Positions 1-9,705 of a stretch of 64,000 nucleotides of DNA are shown here, one piece after another; position 1 is the first letter of the stretch, and the number at the start of each line of letters is the position of its first letter. The notes beneath the pieces were generated by a model. The model had not been told where the DNA came from. It made no database searches and saw only the letters and a program-made list of their open reading frames with translations. The position numbers and the translations under genes were made by a program. This DNA comes from Raffaelea ambrosiae (taxonomy: Eukaryota; Ascomycota; Sordariomycetes; Ophiostomatales; Ophiostomataceae), in the NCBI GenBank assembly GCA_002778195.1, contig PCDI01000004.1:1878418-1942417 (forward strand). Reading direction: 5' to 3'.

Positions 1-1159
1 CCCCCCCTTCCTGTTCACCCCCTTTCCCGACCCATGCCAGCCTAACGTCCGACAGGTACCGATTATACACCTCAGCACGCGCAGTACAGCACTCAAAACT
101 TCCCTGGTCTCTCTTTTCTCTTTTTTTTTGTCTTTGGCGTCGTTGTTTCCCGAAAGCTTTTTTCTCCCATCTTCAACATAAGCAGATCAGTCTTGCCTCA
201 TCCTGTCTGTTTAGCTACACGCCCCCGTATTCTCTTCCATCTCTGTACCCCCTTCCCCACAAGACACCACGACATACACATAATACATACGTAGTCTTTT
301 CCATCATTGTTGGCCTCTTTACATCTCTTTTTCTAGAATTTGTTATTCCTGTTTCGTCCATTGCCAGGCAGTTTTCCTCCGATTTCTTGTCTCTTGTCAC
401 CTATTGCGACGACATCTGTCTCCTCGTCTAATTTTAATTATTCCCCCCTTTGAACATTTTTCCATTTTTCTTGCAGTCATCTTTTTTTTTCTTCCTCCTC
501 CTGCATTACGGCCACACACAGCTTCTCTTCTCCCAAAGTTTAGGGTTTGTTGCTGTGAGAAAGTGGCTCTCGCGGCCACCATTCGCAGAGAGGTCCTCGT
601 GAGAACTTGGCTGGCTCCATCTGATCGAGCCCAAACCACGAGAACGGGGGTGTCTATCAAACTGCGCCGTCCATACGTTGATCAGAGCAGGCCCGGACAG
701 GGTTCGACGTGATATACGTTGTCCATTTCCAACCTGATTGCTCCTGTCCACTGATTCTCCTCGCGCCGCGCCATTTCCCTGTACTATCACCGTTGCCGAA
801 ACCCTCAGCATTACATTGGCTGCGGAAGGGATCCCCTGTTACCAATCACAGGGCCATGTCGACTCTGGTCCTTCTCTACAGCCAGAGCACACTATTATAA
901 AGTGCCTGACCAAACTTCCTGTTGGTACGCTAGGAGTCTTGCCAGCTCGTTACTGGGTGCCTACGTCTGTTGCTTCTTTGTTCTTTTATATGCCCCCCCC
1001 CACGTCCTGTGCTTCCTCGATCTAGAGCCATCTTACCTTTTCCATCCTCTCTGAATATTCCTTGTCTCGATCAATCTGGAGTCTATCTCTGATTTTTCTC
1101 ATCCCTTTGATCCAAGAACGATTTTCTGTTGATTTGAATCCAATATTTATCCTCGAGGA
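1..1159. other. Intergenic / 5' leader of the Myb-type gene
   Basis: No credible gene is visible. The stretch is rich in pyrimidine runs, as is common in promoters and leaders of filamentous fungi. ATG triplets occur near 856 and 990 but open only very short frames without a convincing 5' splice site. The frame of the downstream Myb gene is closed by a TGA at 1130-1132, so any coding 5' exon of that gene would have to be spliced in from here or from before the window. Confidence 0.5.
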
Positions 1160-3683
1160 TTGTTTGGGGGCAAAGTTCGCTCGAAAAGGGGGCGCCGATA
1201 TCAGCAGGCAGCACGAATTACCGCGGAATCCTACAACAGAACTCCGGAAGCTTGTTTCTCCAGCAACAGTGAAGACTCCATCGAACTTCCGACTGACTGG
1301 CGACATCTAAGCATCGAGCCCCGGTCATTGACGCTCGTTAGTTGGAGCCGAGAACAGAAGACGCACAACAGAAATCATCAAGTCCACGAAAGCGAGCCAC
1401 CACCTCGAGGCTCGCCATCCGTCACATTGGCTCTCCTTATCCCTTCACCCGTCGACACTGTCGCCGTTGCCGCTGGCCATTCACAGCTGCCAGAGCAAGC
1501 CGGTTACCGTCTTCAGCATCACCGGTTGGATCTTCCCCGGCTTGAACTACCGAGGATCAGAGTCAGTAGCGGCAACGGCGACGGAGCGAAGCTCGCAGAA
1601 GCACCATCCCCGACTCTCTGGCACCTAGAACGCCACGACAATTCCAGACACGGCCAAGTCAACCACAGTCAGCGGCAATTTCAACCATCCGGACCACCAG
1701 GTGGCCAGCAGCAGGCAGCAGTCGCACCACCATCATCATCTCCTCCTCCACCACCACCACCACCACCACCACAAGCACAACCACCGCTCTCGAGAGACCC
1801 ACAGTATTCCGATCAAACGCTCTCTAGCAGCCGTGGACGAGCTACCGACACCGTGGATATCACTTCTCTGCTGAAACGTTCCGACTCAAATGAGTCCTCC
1901 TCTGTGTCCCCTCCGCTGGCGCCAGTCCCACCACCAGCATCTGCAGCCGAGCTGGCAGTCCAGTATCCCTCGGTCTTGCAGCTCAGTCGAGGAGAGGCCC
2001 GGTCCACTTCGCTTCCACCGCCGCAGCTTCTCCCACCCACGACGGCTGTTTCGTCCACCTCATCTCCGGCGTCAGCACCAGGCTCACAGCTGCCACCACA
2101 GCCTCAGCCGGTACCAACCACGGTGTTACAGGTGCCACTGCCGCCAGCAACGTACGCAGCTGTCGCGCCAACGCCGCAGCTGACACCGCCCAAGACAGCG
2201 GTGGCTCCGGCTCCAGCTATCGCATCGAAACGCAGCATGTCCACGTACACGGTGGACACCCCGGCCAAGAAGCAGAGCAAATGGTCACCAGACGAGGACG
2301 CTTTGATTATCGAACTGCGCGGAAGCAACATGAAGTGGGAAGACATTTCCAAGAGGCTACCGGGTCGCAGTGCCATCAGTTGCCGTCTCCATTACCAGAA
2401 CTATCTAGAGCGACGCAGCGAGTGGGACGAGGAACGCAAGAACAAGCTTGCCCGACTCTATGAAAGGTATGTAAGATCTAGCATGGCTGACGATCCCACC
2501 TCGCCGAAAACAAGGGGAGGGGGGGGATAAAAGAATTCCGCAGAAGTTAAGAATGGTAGAAATAGAAGGAGAGGAGCTGAGGGACGAAGGGGAGAGGTGG
2601 AGAGAGAGAGAGAAAGAGAGATCTCGTTCCCACTAACCATAACAATTCAGGTTCAAACAAGAGATGTGGGCCAAAGTGGCGGAAGAAATGCAGGTTCCCT
2701 GGAGGGCAGCCGAGGCGATGCACTGGCAGCTGGGAGAGACCGACATGGCACGACGGGCAGGCGTGACACCCTTTTCCTTGACGGCCACGGCCATCGACTC
2801 GTCGACCTCAGCGCACATCCATCGTCGTTCTCCGTCACGCACTTACCAGGCACACGCGCAGCCGCACGGACACCGCCGTTCCCAGAGCATCATTCGATCC
2901 GACGGAGGCAGCGTCGGCACCAGCAACACGGGCTCTCCTCGATACGGCCGCGGGGTATCTCAGCCTTCCCCCTTGCCTCCACCACCGCCGATGCTGCACG
3001 GAGACCGGCTCTCTACGGGGGCGGTGGCTCCCGTCCCAAATGTGGGTGTTGGTGGCGTGGGCGGAAGCGGAGGAGGATGGGATGGAGGCAGCACCGCGCC
3101 AATTCCACGCTCCATGTTGGGTGGCAGTGGGAGTAGTTTTGGTGGCGTGACGGGCGGCGGTCCGTCTGACCCGGCGAATGCCATGTACCACTACCAACAC
3201 CAGCAGCAGCAGTATACGCCATCGGGTCCCGGGCTGCCACCAATTCAAACAGGTGGTCCTCCGCTCATGCAGCAACAGCAGCAGGAGCAGGCTGCCGGCG
3301 GCGGCAGCGGATCGGCAGGTGCCGTTGGTAGCGGTGGTGGTGGAGGCGGCGGGACACTGCCCAGCTTGGCAGAGATCACGACAGGTGTCACCGCATACAA
3401 CACGCCGGCCTACTCGCTGAGCTCAGGTGCCGCACCGAGACGGACCGACAGCCCTGGATCTGGAGTCCCCGGACTGACCTATGCACCGGGTCCAGGAGGA
3501 GGAGGAGGCGGCGGAGGTTACGACATGGCGCCGATGGGAACGCCGATGGGAACAGGCGGACTAGCCGGGTCCAAGCGCCGGGCTAGTCCGACTCTGGACT
3601 ACCGAGAGCCACGGCGTCGATATGTGAACTCGTCCTACTACGACGAGACAGGAGACCGAGGGGCTGGCCGAGGCCAGCCTTAG
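1160..3683 (+). CDS. Myb/SANT-domain DNA-binding protein (5' end unresolved)
   Basis: Probable nuclear DNA-binding regulator. Two exons are clear: exon 1 ends at 2466 (donor gtatgtaag) and exon 2 runs 2651-3683 (acceptor ttcag), joining in phase to give LYER-FKQEMWAKVAEEM. A single Myb/SANT repeat follows the segment KKQSKWSPDEDALIIELR and includes WEDISKRLPGRS and CRLHYQNYLE. A second conserved block around VPWRAAEAMHW lies just after the intron. The rest is low complexity: Pro-rich before the Myb repeat, Gly/Gln-rich after it, and a basic end with KRRASPTLDYREPRRR. The open frame extends back to 1133 but contains no ATG before 2237; 1160 is only a TTG. The conservative model starts at 2237 (420 residues). 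The upstream frame looks protein-coding (VDITSLLKRSDS), so a missing 5' exon is likely. The target genes cannot be told from sequence. Confidence 0.8.
2599..2622. repeat. (GA)n microsatellite in the Myb gene intron
   Basis: An imperfect GA run lies inside the 184-bp intron (2467-2650), upstream of the acceptor. It does not change the reading frame. Confidence 0.8.
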
Positions 3684-4775
3684 AACGAAAGCTTTTTCAA
3701 GCACAAGACCACCAAAACCCTCCCACGTCCCCCCGCCCCCGCGCCCCCCCGGAATGTGTATGTTTGTTGCCGTTGTTGTTGATGATGTGTATTCTTGAGT
3801 GGTTACGATTCATTTTTTTCTTCTCTTTTCTTTGCTTTTGGAGTCTAGCCAAGGGTGGGCAGGGAGGAAGGGAATGGACGAAAGGGGGTTACGAGGCAGC
3901 ATTTGGGCGGTTGGTTTACCGGTTCCCGGCACAGGTCTTATGAATCTCATTTGTCATGTCTCCCGTGTTTCTCTTTATCCTTTTCTTTGTTTCTTTTGTT
4001 TTTGTTTCACACTCCCTCCCCTGTACGAGCCGAATTGTTTGTTTGTCGTGTTCTTGTATTTGGCTACTTTTTTGTTGCCCTTTTTTTCCCTCGCGTTGTT
4101 TCGTTTTGCCAGCATGACCGGATGATAACAGTATGGTCTCTGAATCATGGGAGAACGAACCAAAAAAAGCACCTAGCATTGGAACAGGAGCGTCATCGCT
4201 ATTTCTTTCTATTGTTTTTGTTTATGTCTTTCTTGTTTGTTGTTTATTTTGGCCAAAGCCCAACAGTTTTACTCCCCACCGCTTATGTTTTGGTTTATGA
4301 TTTTGCACCAGCCGCGCAGGCAAATACTCTGTTCACACGATATCACTCTGTTTTGTTTCTTCGTCTTCTCCCATATTTTAATATTGCTATATTTTTTATT
4401 TTTTATTTTATTTTTTGGTATTGCATGTACGCATGTAGGTTGCGTATGTGCCACGAGCAACGTCGTGTGCTTTACGTCCTCGAGATAGGATCGAAAAGAA
4501 ACTGACAAGCATCTTTGTCAAGGGCAATACTAACTGTTGCCCCTCAGTTGTCCCATTGTGATGATTTTCGAGGAACGACGCTGGCATGATCCCGTCGATT
4601 GCATGGCCATGTATGGTTTGCCCACCGCCATAGCAGGCTGAAAACAGCCATCCCTCACTCGGCGCAGCCTTTCTCTTCGGACCGCAACCCGTGTGCCATT
4701 TCCTTAATGCCGGACTACCCTCTGTACTCCCCCTCGGCGTGTGCAATTGTTTGTTCCAGTATATCCTCTCTCCTT
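3684..4775. other. Convergent intergenic region between the Myb gene and TRM9
   Basis: This is the shared 3' region of two converging genes. It is very T-rich on the + strand (about 3960-4430), consistent with 3' UTR and polyadenylation sequence for the Myb transcript. The open frames here encode T-run-derived Phe/Leu strings and look accidental. No RNA gene was recognised. Confidence 0.5.
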
Positions 4776-5804
4776 TCACACCGGATCCGCAATCACCCAC
4801 CAGTTGTCCCGCTCGTACCCGCTCGCCACAACGCGGCCGCCCACTGCTTTGACGTCTTCTTCCAGCTCGCCCTCCCGGTAGAGGTGGTAATACCGTTGAA
4901 AGGTCTTTGGTTGGTCTTGCTGTGGCGGTTGGTCTGGCTGATTTTTTTCTGTTTTTTCTGTTTGTTGTGTTTGCTGTATTTGTTCTCCTCTGCTTTCCTC
5001 GGTCATTCCTCCTGCCTTGTCCCCCTCCGTCTTTCCCCCCGCCTTTCCCGGGTTGCTCTCCTTTTTGATTCTCTTCTTCTTCTTCTCCGGCCGGCTCGTC
5101 TTCACCCACGGCACCAGCAAGTCCTGCTCGCCGCCTGCCGTCCAGCCCCGCCGGCTCGTCGCCTGCTCCAGAGCCCACACGTACAGGAGGACCTTGCCGC
5201 GGGGAAGCGAGTCGCCTTGGTCTTGTGGCCTTCCTGGCAAGCCCTCGGTGCCCGTCTCCTCGGTGTCCGTCTCCTCCCCCTCCACCGCCCTCCCAGGGCC
5301 TCCAGGGGCCACGCACCGCAACAGCTCCGCCACCGCGGCCTGCCTCCTGGCGCGCGTCGACAGGTGGTGCACCACGGCAATGCAGATCACGAAATCGGCA
5401 CAGCCCGTGCGGAACGGCAGGGCCAGCGAGTCGGCCAGGCAGACGTCGGCGCCCGGACGGGCGTGGGCATGCTTGTCGTAGGCGAGGTGGGCGAGGTTGG
5501 CGCTGCGGTCCGAGGCCAGGAAGAAGGGCCGGGGCGAGCCGCCCGTCTCTTCTCCGCCCTGGGCCGCGACGAGATACTTGCCGTTGCCGCAGCCCACGTC
5601 CAGGCCGACGGACNCGCCGGGCTGGCCGTCGAGAAAGCGGGCCACCAAAGGCCACGGGGCGTACCGTGTGGCCGAGAAGTGGTCGGCGATGGCGTCGTAG
5701 ACGGAGTGGACGTGGGTGCTCTCGTAGACCGAGGCGTCCGCGACGGGCCCGGGACTCGTCTGCAATGCCTCCGCGGCCGCGTGGTTGCTTTCTGGTTCGG
5801 CCAT
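4776..5804 (-). CDS. TRM9: tRNA (carboxymethyluridine(34)-5-O)-methyltransferase Trm9
   Basis: A SAM-dependent methyltransferase expected to finish mcm5U/mcm5s2U at the tRNA wobble position, acting with the zinc protein Trm112 downstream of Elongator. The single-exon model gives 342 residues. The ATG at 5804 is preferred because the upstream extension of the frame begins only with GTG. Seen: the Trm9 signature VYDAIADHFSATRY and PWP (about 36-52), SAM motif I GLDVGCGNGKY (67-77), SDRSANL, the post-I aspartate region ADSLALPF, AVVHHLST, then KVLLYVWALEQ and the C-terminal hallmark QRYYHLYREGELEEDV. Between VPWVK and that end is a charged and Gln-rich insertion of about 75 residues, longer than a compact family member needs. 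One base is ambiguous (N at 5614, residue 64), just before the SAM motif. The gene converges with the Myb gene. Confidence 0.93.
   Translation of the reverse strand: MAEPESNHAAAEALQTSPGPVADASVYESTHVHSVYDAIADHFSATRYAPWPLVARFLDGQPGXSVGLDVGCGNGKYLVAAQGGEETGGSPRPFFLASDRSANLAHLAYDKHAHARPGADVCLADSLALPFRTGCADFVICIAVVHHLSTRARRQAAVAELLRCVAPGGPGRAVEGEETDTEETGTEGLPGRPQDQGDSLPRGKVLLYVWALEQATSRRGWTAGGEQDLLVPWVKTSRPEKKKKRIKKESNPGKAGGKTEGDKAGGMTEESRGEQIQQTQQTEKTEKNQPDQPPQQDQPKTFQRYYHLYREGELEEDVKAVGGRVVASGYERDNWWVIADPV
5614..5614. other. Ambiguous base inside TRM9
   Basis: An N in the assembly makes residue 64 of the Trm9 homologue undetermined. The reading frame continues on both sides, so it is a substitution-type ambiguity and not evidence of a frameshift. 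Confidence 0.95.
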
Positions 5805-6364
5805 GGGACAGCAGTAGCTCCGCCTCCCTCCAAAAATGAGCAAAGGAAGACGGATGATCCCCACGTAGTACTTTCAAGTAGTGCTTTCTATCCCTGGCTG
5901 GCTGCTGTGACAAAAGGGAGAGACTCTTGTGGTATGTTGGAAGTTCTTGCATTTTTTTGATGACCCCTCCAAAAATGGCAGTTCACTTTTTTTGTGGGTC
6001 AATCGAGTGAAGGTCGAATGAAGGCTCAACTATACCGCCGTCTTACATGATATTTGCTGAGGCTCTTTTCACAGAACTAGCGATCGATCTGTAGAGATAG
6101 AATCTCGGGTTCTGCGACCTTGAATGTCTTTTCTGCACTGTATGGCGTGAGACCGGATCAAGAGGTAGTATTCAGACGAAGGGGGCTCCCATCTGACCAC
6201 TGACCACGGCGTAGAGTCTGTCTCTCTCACGTCCACATTCATCGCATCCTTTTTTTTCTGCGTGTCATTCATAGTTCATATTCTAGTTAGAAAACCTCTA
6301 TGTAGTCTCTTTATCAACACATCCACCCATTTCTTTGTTTCCCTTGGGGGGGTATTTCGCTTGT
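5805..6364. other. Intergenic: TRM9 promoter and 3' region of the sugar dehydrogenase
   Basis: Both flanking genes are on the minus strand, so this 560-bp stretch should hold the 3' UTR of the dehydrogenase and the promoter and leader of TRM9. No further gene or recognisable control element was seen. Confidence 0.5.
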
Positions 6365-7748
6365 TTATTTCTTGCCCGTATTCAGCGGGCTGTCCTGGCT
6401 GTAGACATCCGACGTGATCAGCTCCGGGTACTGGATGTCGCCCTGCTTCAGCACCGCCTCCATGGACTCCATGATCACAATGCTCTCGTCCAGCGGCAGC
6501 GTGGCGCTCTCCTTCTTGCCGTCGCGCAGACACCGCGCGCACTCGTCGGCCTCCCAGAACATGCCGTGGCCGGCCCACTTGACGCCCGCGCGCGTGTCCT
6601 TGGGGATGGGGACGTCGAACACCTCGGACGTGGTGCTGCTGTCGCTGTTGCGCTTGACCAGGGTGAACTGCGTGGGCAAGAAGGCCGGGCCGCGGACCTG
6701 GATCTCGCCCTTGGAGCCCTGGATCAGGATGGCGGGCCCGGCCGGGGCCTCCAGAGCCACGCCGGTATCCACCCGCAAGCCGGTCATGCCGACGCCCATG
6801 GTGCGGTGCTTGGGGAACGTCAGGATGGCCGTGGTCATCTCGTCGGCGCCGGTGCGGGCGTACTTGTTGGTGGCCGCCGTGACGATGGGCGCTTCCTTGG
6901 AAGCGTTGTCTTCCGTCTGCAGATGGTACAGGATCTGGAAGAGCCAGGTGAAGGCGTAGACGCCCAGGTCCAGCAGGGCGCCGCCGGCCAGGTCGAGGTT
7001 GACCATGCGGTTCGTGTCGTCAAAGGCGAGCTTGCCGTCCGGGTCGTCGGTGCTGGCGTTGATGGCCAGGTCGGACACGACGCGCGCCACCTCGCCGATG
7101 GCGCCCGTGGCCACCAGCTCGCGGATCTTGATGCTCAGCGGGAAGTAGCGCGTCCACACGGCCTCCATCAGAAACAGGTTCTTGGCCCGCGCGGCCGCCA
7201 CCAGCTTCTTCGCCTGCGACGCGGTCACGGTGAAGGCCTTCTCGCACAGCACCGGCTTGCCGCCCAGCTCCAGGGCCAGCATGGCGTTCTGGAAGTGGTG
7301 GCTGTGCGGCGTGGCCACGTAGACGATGTCGACGTTGGGGTCCACCACCAGCTCCGCGTACGAGCCGTAGGCCACGGCATCCTCGCCCGCGCCAATCTCC
7401 TGGAGAAAGGCCGCGGCGCGGTCCTTGGACGTCGACGACGCCGCGGCCACGACCTTGTGCTGGACATCGGTCACGCCCCGGACAGCCGGGTCGATCAGGA
7501 GGTCCTTGGTGAAGGCTGGGAGGAGGGGGGGGAATTGCAATTGTGTTAGCAAGGAACGAACGCATCGACTGGTCTGGTGGGACCCCACGGTGTTTTTTTT
7601 TTTTTTTTTGAATTGTTCTGGGTGGCCGTTCGTGTCTGCTCGTGCCTGTCTTTCGCCTTCTCTCGCGATCCAAGCTTCCAACTCAAAACTCACTTGTGGC
7701 GATGCCGCCAGTGGCCAGAATGCCCCACTTCAATGTGTACGGAGCCAT
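6365..7748 (-). CDS. Gfo/Idh/MocA family oxidoreductase, D-xylose 1-dehydrogenase (NADP+)-like
   Basis: Likely a cytosolic NADP-dependent sugar or dihydrodiol dehydrogenase, comparable with fungal D-xylose 1-dehydrogenases. Two exons: 7748-7694 and 7515-6365 (178-bp intron, donor GTGAGT, acceptor CCCAG), giving 401 residues. Exon 1 supplies the start MAPYTLKWGILATGGIAT with the Rossmann glycine region. Exon 2 continues with FTKDLL, VATPHSHHFQNA, and the family motif CEKAF with the conserved Lys at about 111. GGALLDLGVYAFTW (Tyr about 205) marks the C-terminal alpha/beta domain. The substrate is inferred from family resemblance; a trans-1,2-dihydrobenzene-1,2-diol dehydrogenase is the main alternative. 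It is transcribed divergently from the aldo/keto reductase, with about 980 bp between start codons. Confidence 0.88.
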
Positions 7749-8727
7749 CGCGTCGGGTCGTTGCTTCCTGTTCTGGATGTCTTGGTGTCTCTTTCCTCTT
7801 CTGCAGACCAAAAAATCAAAATCAAATCAAATACGACGGCAAACGAACTGTACACGTCCAGGCTGGATCTACTTTGGTGCTGGTTTACCAATGGTCGTGC
7901 AGAAGAATATGAGCACACGCAATAAGCTCGTGCAATGAAAGGCGGCCGAGCTCGACTTTAAGCGAAACGGGGGGGCGAGCGAGGAGGGGACACTCCCTCG
8001 CAACCTGGCCCGTCTTGTCGGGCCATAATCCCGGCGAAATTCTACGACACACGTTCCATTTCGGGCGCCGCTTTCTAATAGTTTTAGTTAGCAGTTATGG
8101 AGGTCGTCAGGGTCTGTCAACTGCCAGTTGCGCGTCGCCTACAGTGTGCATTTTTCGACTTTTATCCGGGTTCGATGTTACTTTACTTTCCCATGTCACA
8201 ATTCCATGGCCACCTCTTGCTTCTTTGGCTCTCTCTGCGTATGCCCGGCAGCCACGTACGAGGCGGTCCTTTGATGACAAAGCAAGAATGGGGATCAGGA
8301 GACGGGATGTTAGTAACAGGAGAGCGCTGGACTAACTTACCTTCCACACAGACCACAAGGCCGGAAAAGCTGCCTGCCATACATAAATCGAGGGGTCAAC
8401 CGCTACATTGTGCGGGAAATAAGGCGACACGACGTCTGTGCGCCGACCATTGCCTCGACCGTACCACCCATTGAGTTAACTCGTCCTTTGCCAAGCACAA
8501 GCAACGATGGCACCTTCCGAGAGTGTGTGTTCACTAGCAGTTGTCTAAACACGTCCAGTCACGTGGACACGCATCGTTGCGCAAAGGTGGGGGATGGTTC
8601 GCCAAATGTAACATGAAACGACCAACGTCACGTAGCTCTTGTGTGTGGTGAACACATCCGTCCTCTCTTATCAACTTTCCCTCACTTTCTTATCCCCCCC
8701 CCCCGCCCTCTTACCACCACCACCCAT
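7749..8727. promoter_or_regulatory. Divergent promoter region between two oxidoreductase genes
   Basis: This 979-bp spacer separates the start codons of the minus-strand sugar dehydrogenase and the plus-strand aldo/keto reductase, so it must contain both promoters. A G-rich segment lies near 7969-7990 and a C run directly precedes the plus-strand start. I could not identify a specific activator or repressor site with confidence. Confidence 0.5.
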
Positions 8728-9705
8728 ATGTCCTCCCCCCGTGTCGTCACCACCCGCGGCGGCGCCACCGCCCTCCCCCGCCTCGTCTACGGCACCGCCT
8801 GGAAGGCCGAGGCCACGGCCGACCTGGTGTATGCGGCTGTCCGCGCCGGCTTCCGGGGCATCGACACCGCCGCCCAGCCGCGGCACTACCGCGAGGATCT
8901 CGTCGCGCAGGGCGTCCGCCGCGCCATCGCCGACGGCCTCGTCACGCGCGCCGACCTCTACATCCAGACCAAGTACACGCCCGTGGCCGGGCAGGACCCG
9001 GACAGCCACAACCTGCCGTACGACCCGGAGGCGCCCCTCGCCGAGCAGGTCCGCGCCTCGGTCGCCGCCTCCCTCGCGAACTTCAAGGACTGCGGGGACT
9101 ACCTCGACTGCCTGGTGCTGCACTCGCCGCTGGGCCGACCGGAGGACACCCGCGCGGTGTGGGCGGCCATGGAGTCGTTTGTGCCGGCGCGCGTCCGCAG
9201 CCTGGGGGTGAGCAATGTCACGCTGGAGCAGCTGCAGGACATTGTCGAGCACGCGGCGCGCGTCCCGCCCGCGGTGGTCCAGAACCGGCTGTACCGCCGG
9301 ACGGGCCACGACGTGCGGCTGCGGCGGTACTGCGGCGGCGACGGCGGCAGCACAGACGGCGACGAGTCCACCCGGCCGATCGTGTACCAGTCCTTCTGGA
9401 CCCTGACGGCCAACGACAAGCTGATGGGGCGTGCGTGCGTGCAGACGGTGGCACAGGGCGCCGGCGTGGACACGGCCGTGGCCTTTTACGCGCTGGTGGC
9501 GCTGGGGCTGGGGCTGGGCACCCCCGCCATCCCGGGGCTGTGTCCGGTGGTGGTCCTGGACGGCACCAAGTCGGAGGCGCACATGGCCGCGGACCTGGCC
9601 GGCATGGCGGCCGTGGAGGCCTGGGCAACGAGCAGCAGCGGGCAGGCCGCATGGGCCGAGGCCGTCATCGCCTTACGGGAGGTTATCGGGGAGATTGAGT
9701 TATGA
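8728..9705 (+). CDS. Aldo/keto reductase family protein
   Basis: An NAD(P)H-dependent oxidoreductase of the aldo/keto reductase superfamily, 325 residues, single exon. The ATG at 8728 is chosen because it starts the beta-strand region just before LPRLVYGTAWK; the frame further upstream is poly-Pro/Thr from a C-rich leader. The catalytic tetrad can be placed: Asp46 (GIDTAAQ), Tyr54 (RHYRED), Lys82 (IQTKYTP) and His132 (LVLHSPL). The substrate-pocket region QNRLYRRTGHD and a C-terminal coenzyme segment VVLDGTKSEAHM follow. The latter replaces the usual IPKS-type motif, as in a fungal subgroup of the family. Codon use is very GC-rich. The substrate is unknown; the divergent neighbour hints at sugar or aldehyde metabolism, but that is inference. 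Confidence 0.9.
   Translation: MSSPRVVTTRGGATALPRLVYGTAWKAEATADLVYAAVRAGFRGIDTAAQPRHYREDLVAQGVRRAIADGLVTRADLYIQTKYTPVAGQDPDSHNLPYDPEAPLAEQVRASVAASLANFKDCGDYLDCLVLHSPLGRPEDTRAVWAAMESFVPARVRSLGVSNVTLEQLQDIVEHAARVPPAVVQNRLYRRTGHDVRLRRYCGGDGGSTDGDESTRPIVYQSFWTLTANDKLMGRACVQTVAQGAGVDTAVAFYALVALGLGLGTPAIPGLCPVVVLDGTKSEAHMAADLAGMAAVEAWATSSSGQAAWAEAVIALREVIGEIEL

Noticed and set aside
5805..5864. 20-codon N-terminal extension of Trm9
   Set aside because: The extension starts at GTG. The ATG at 5804 gives the normal family start region.
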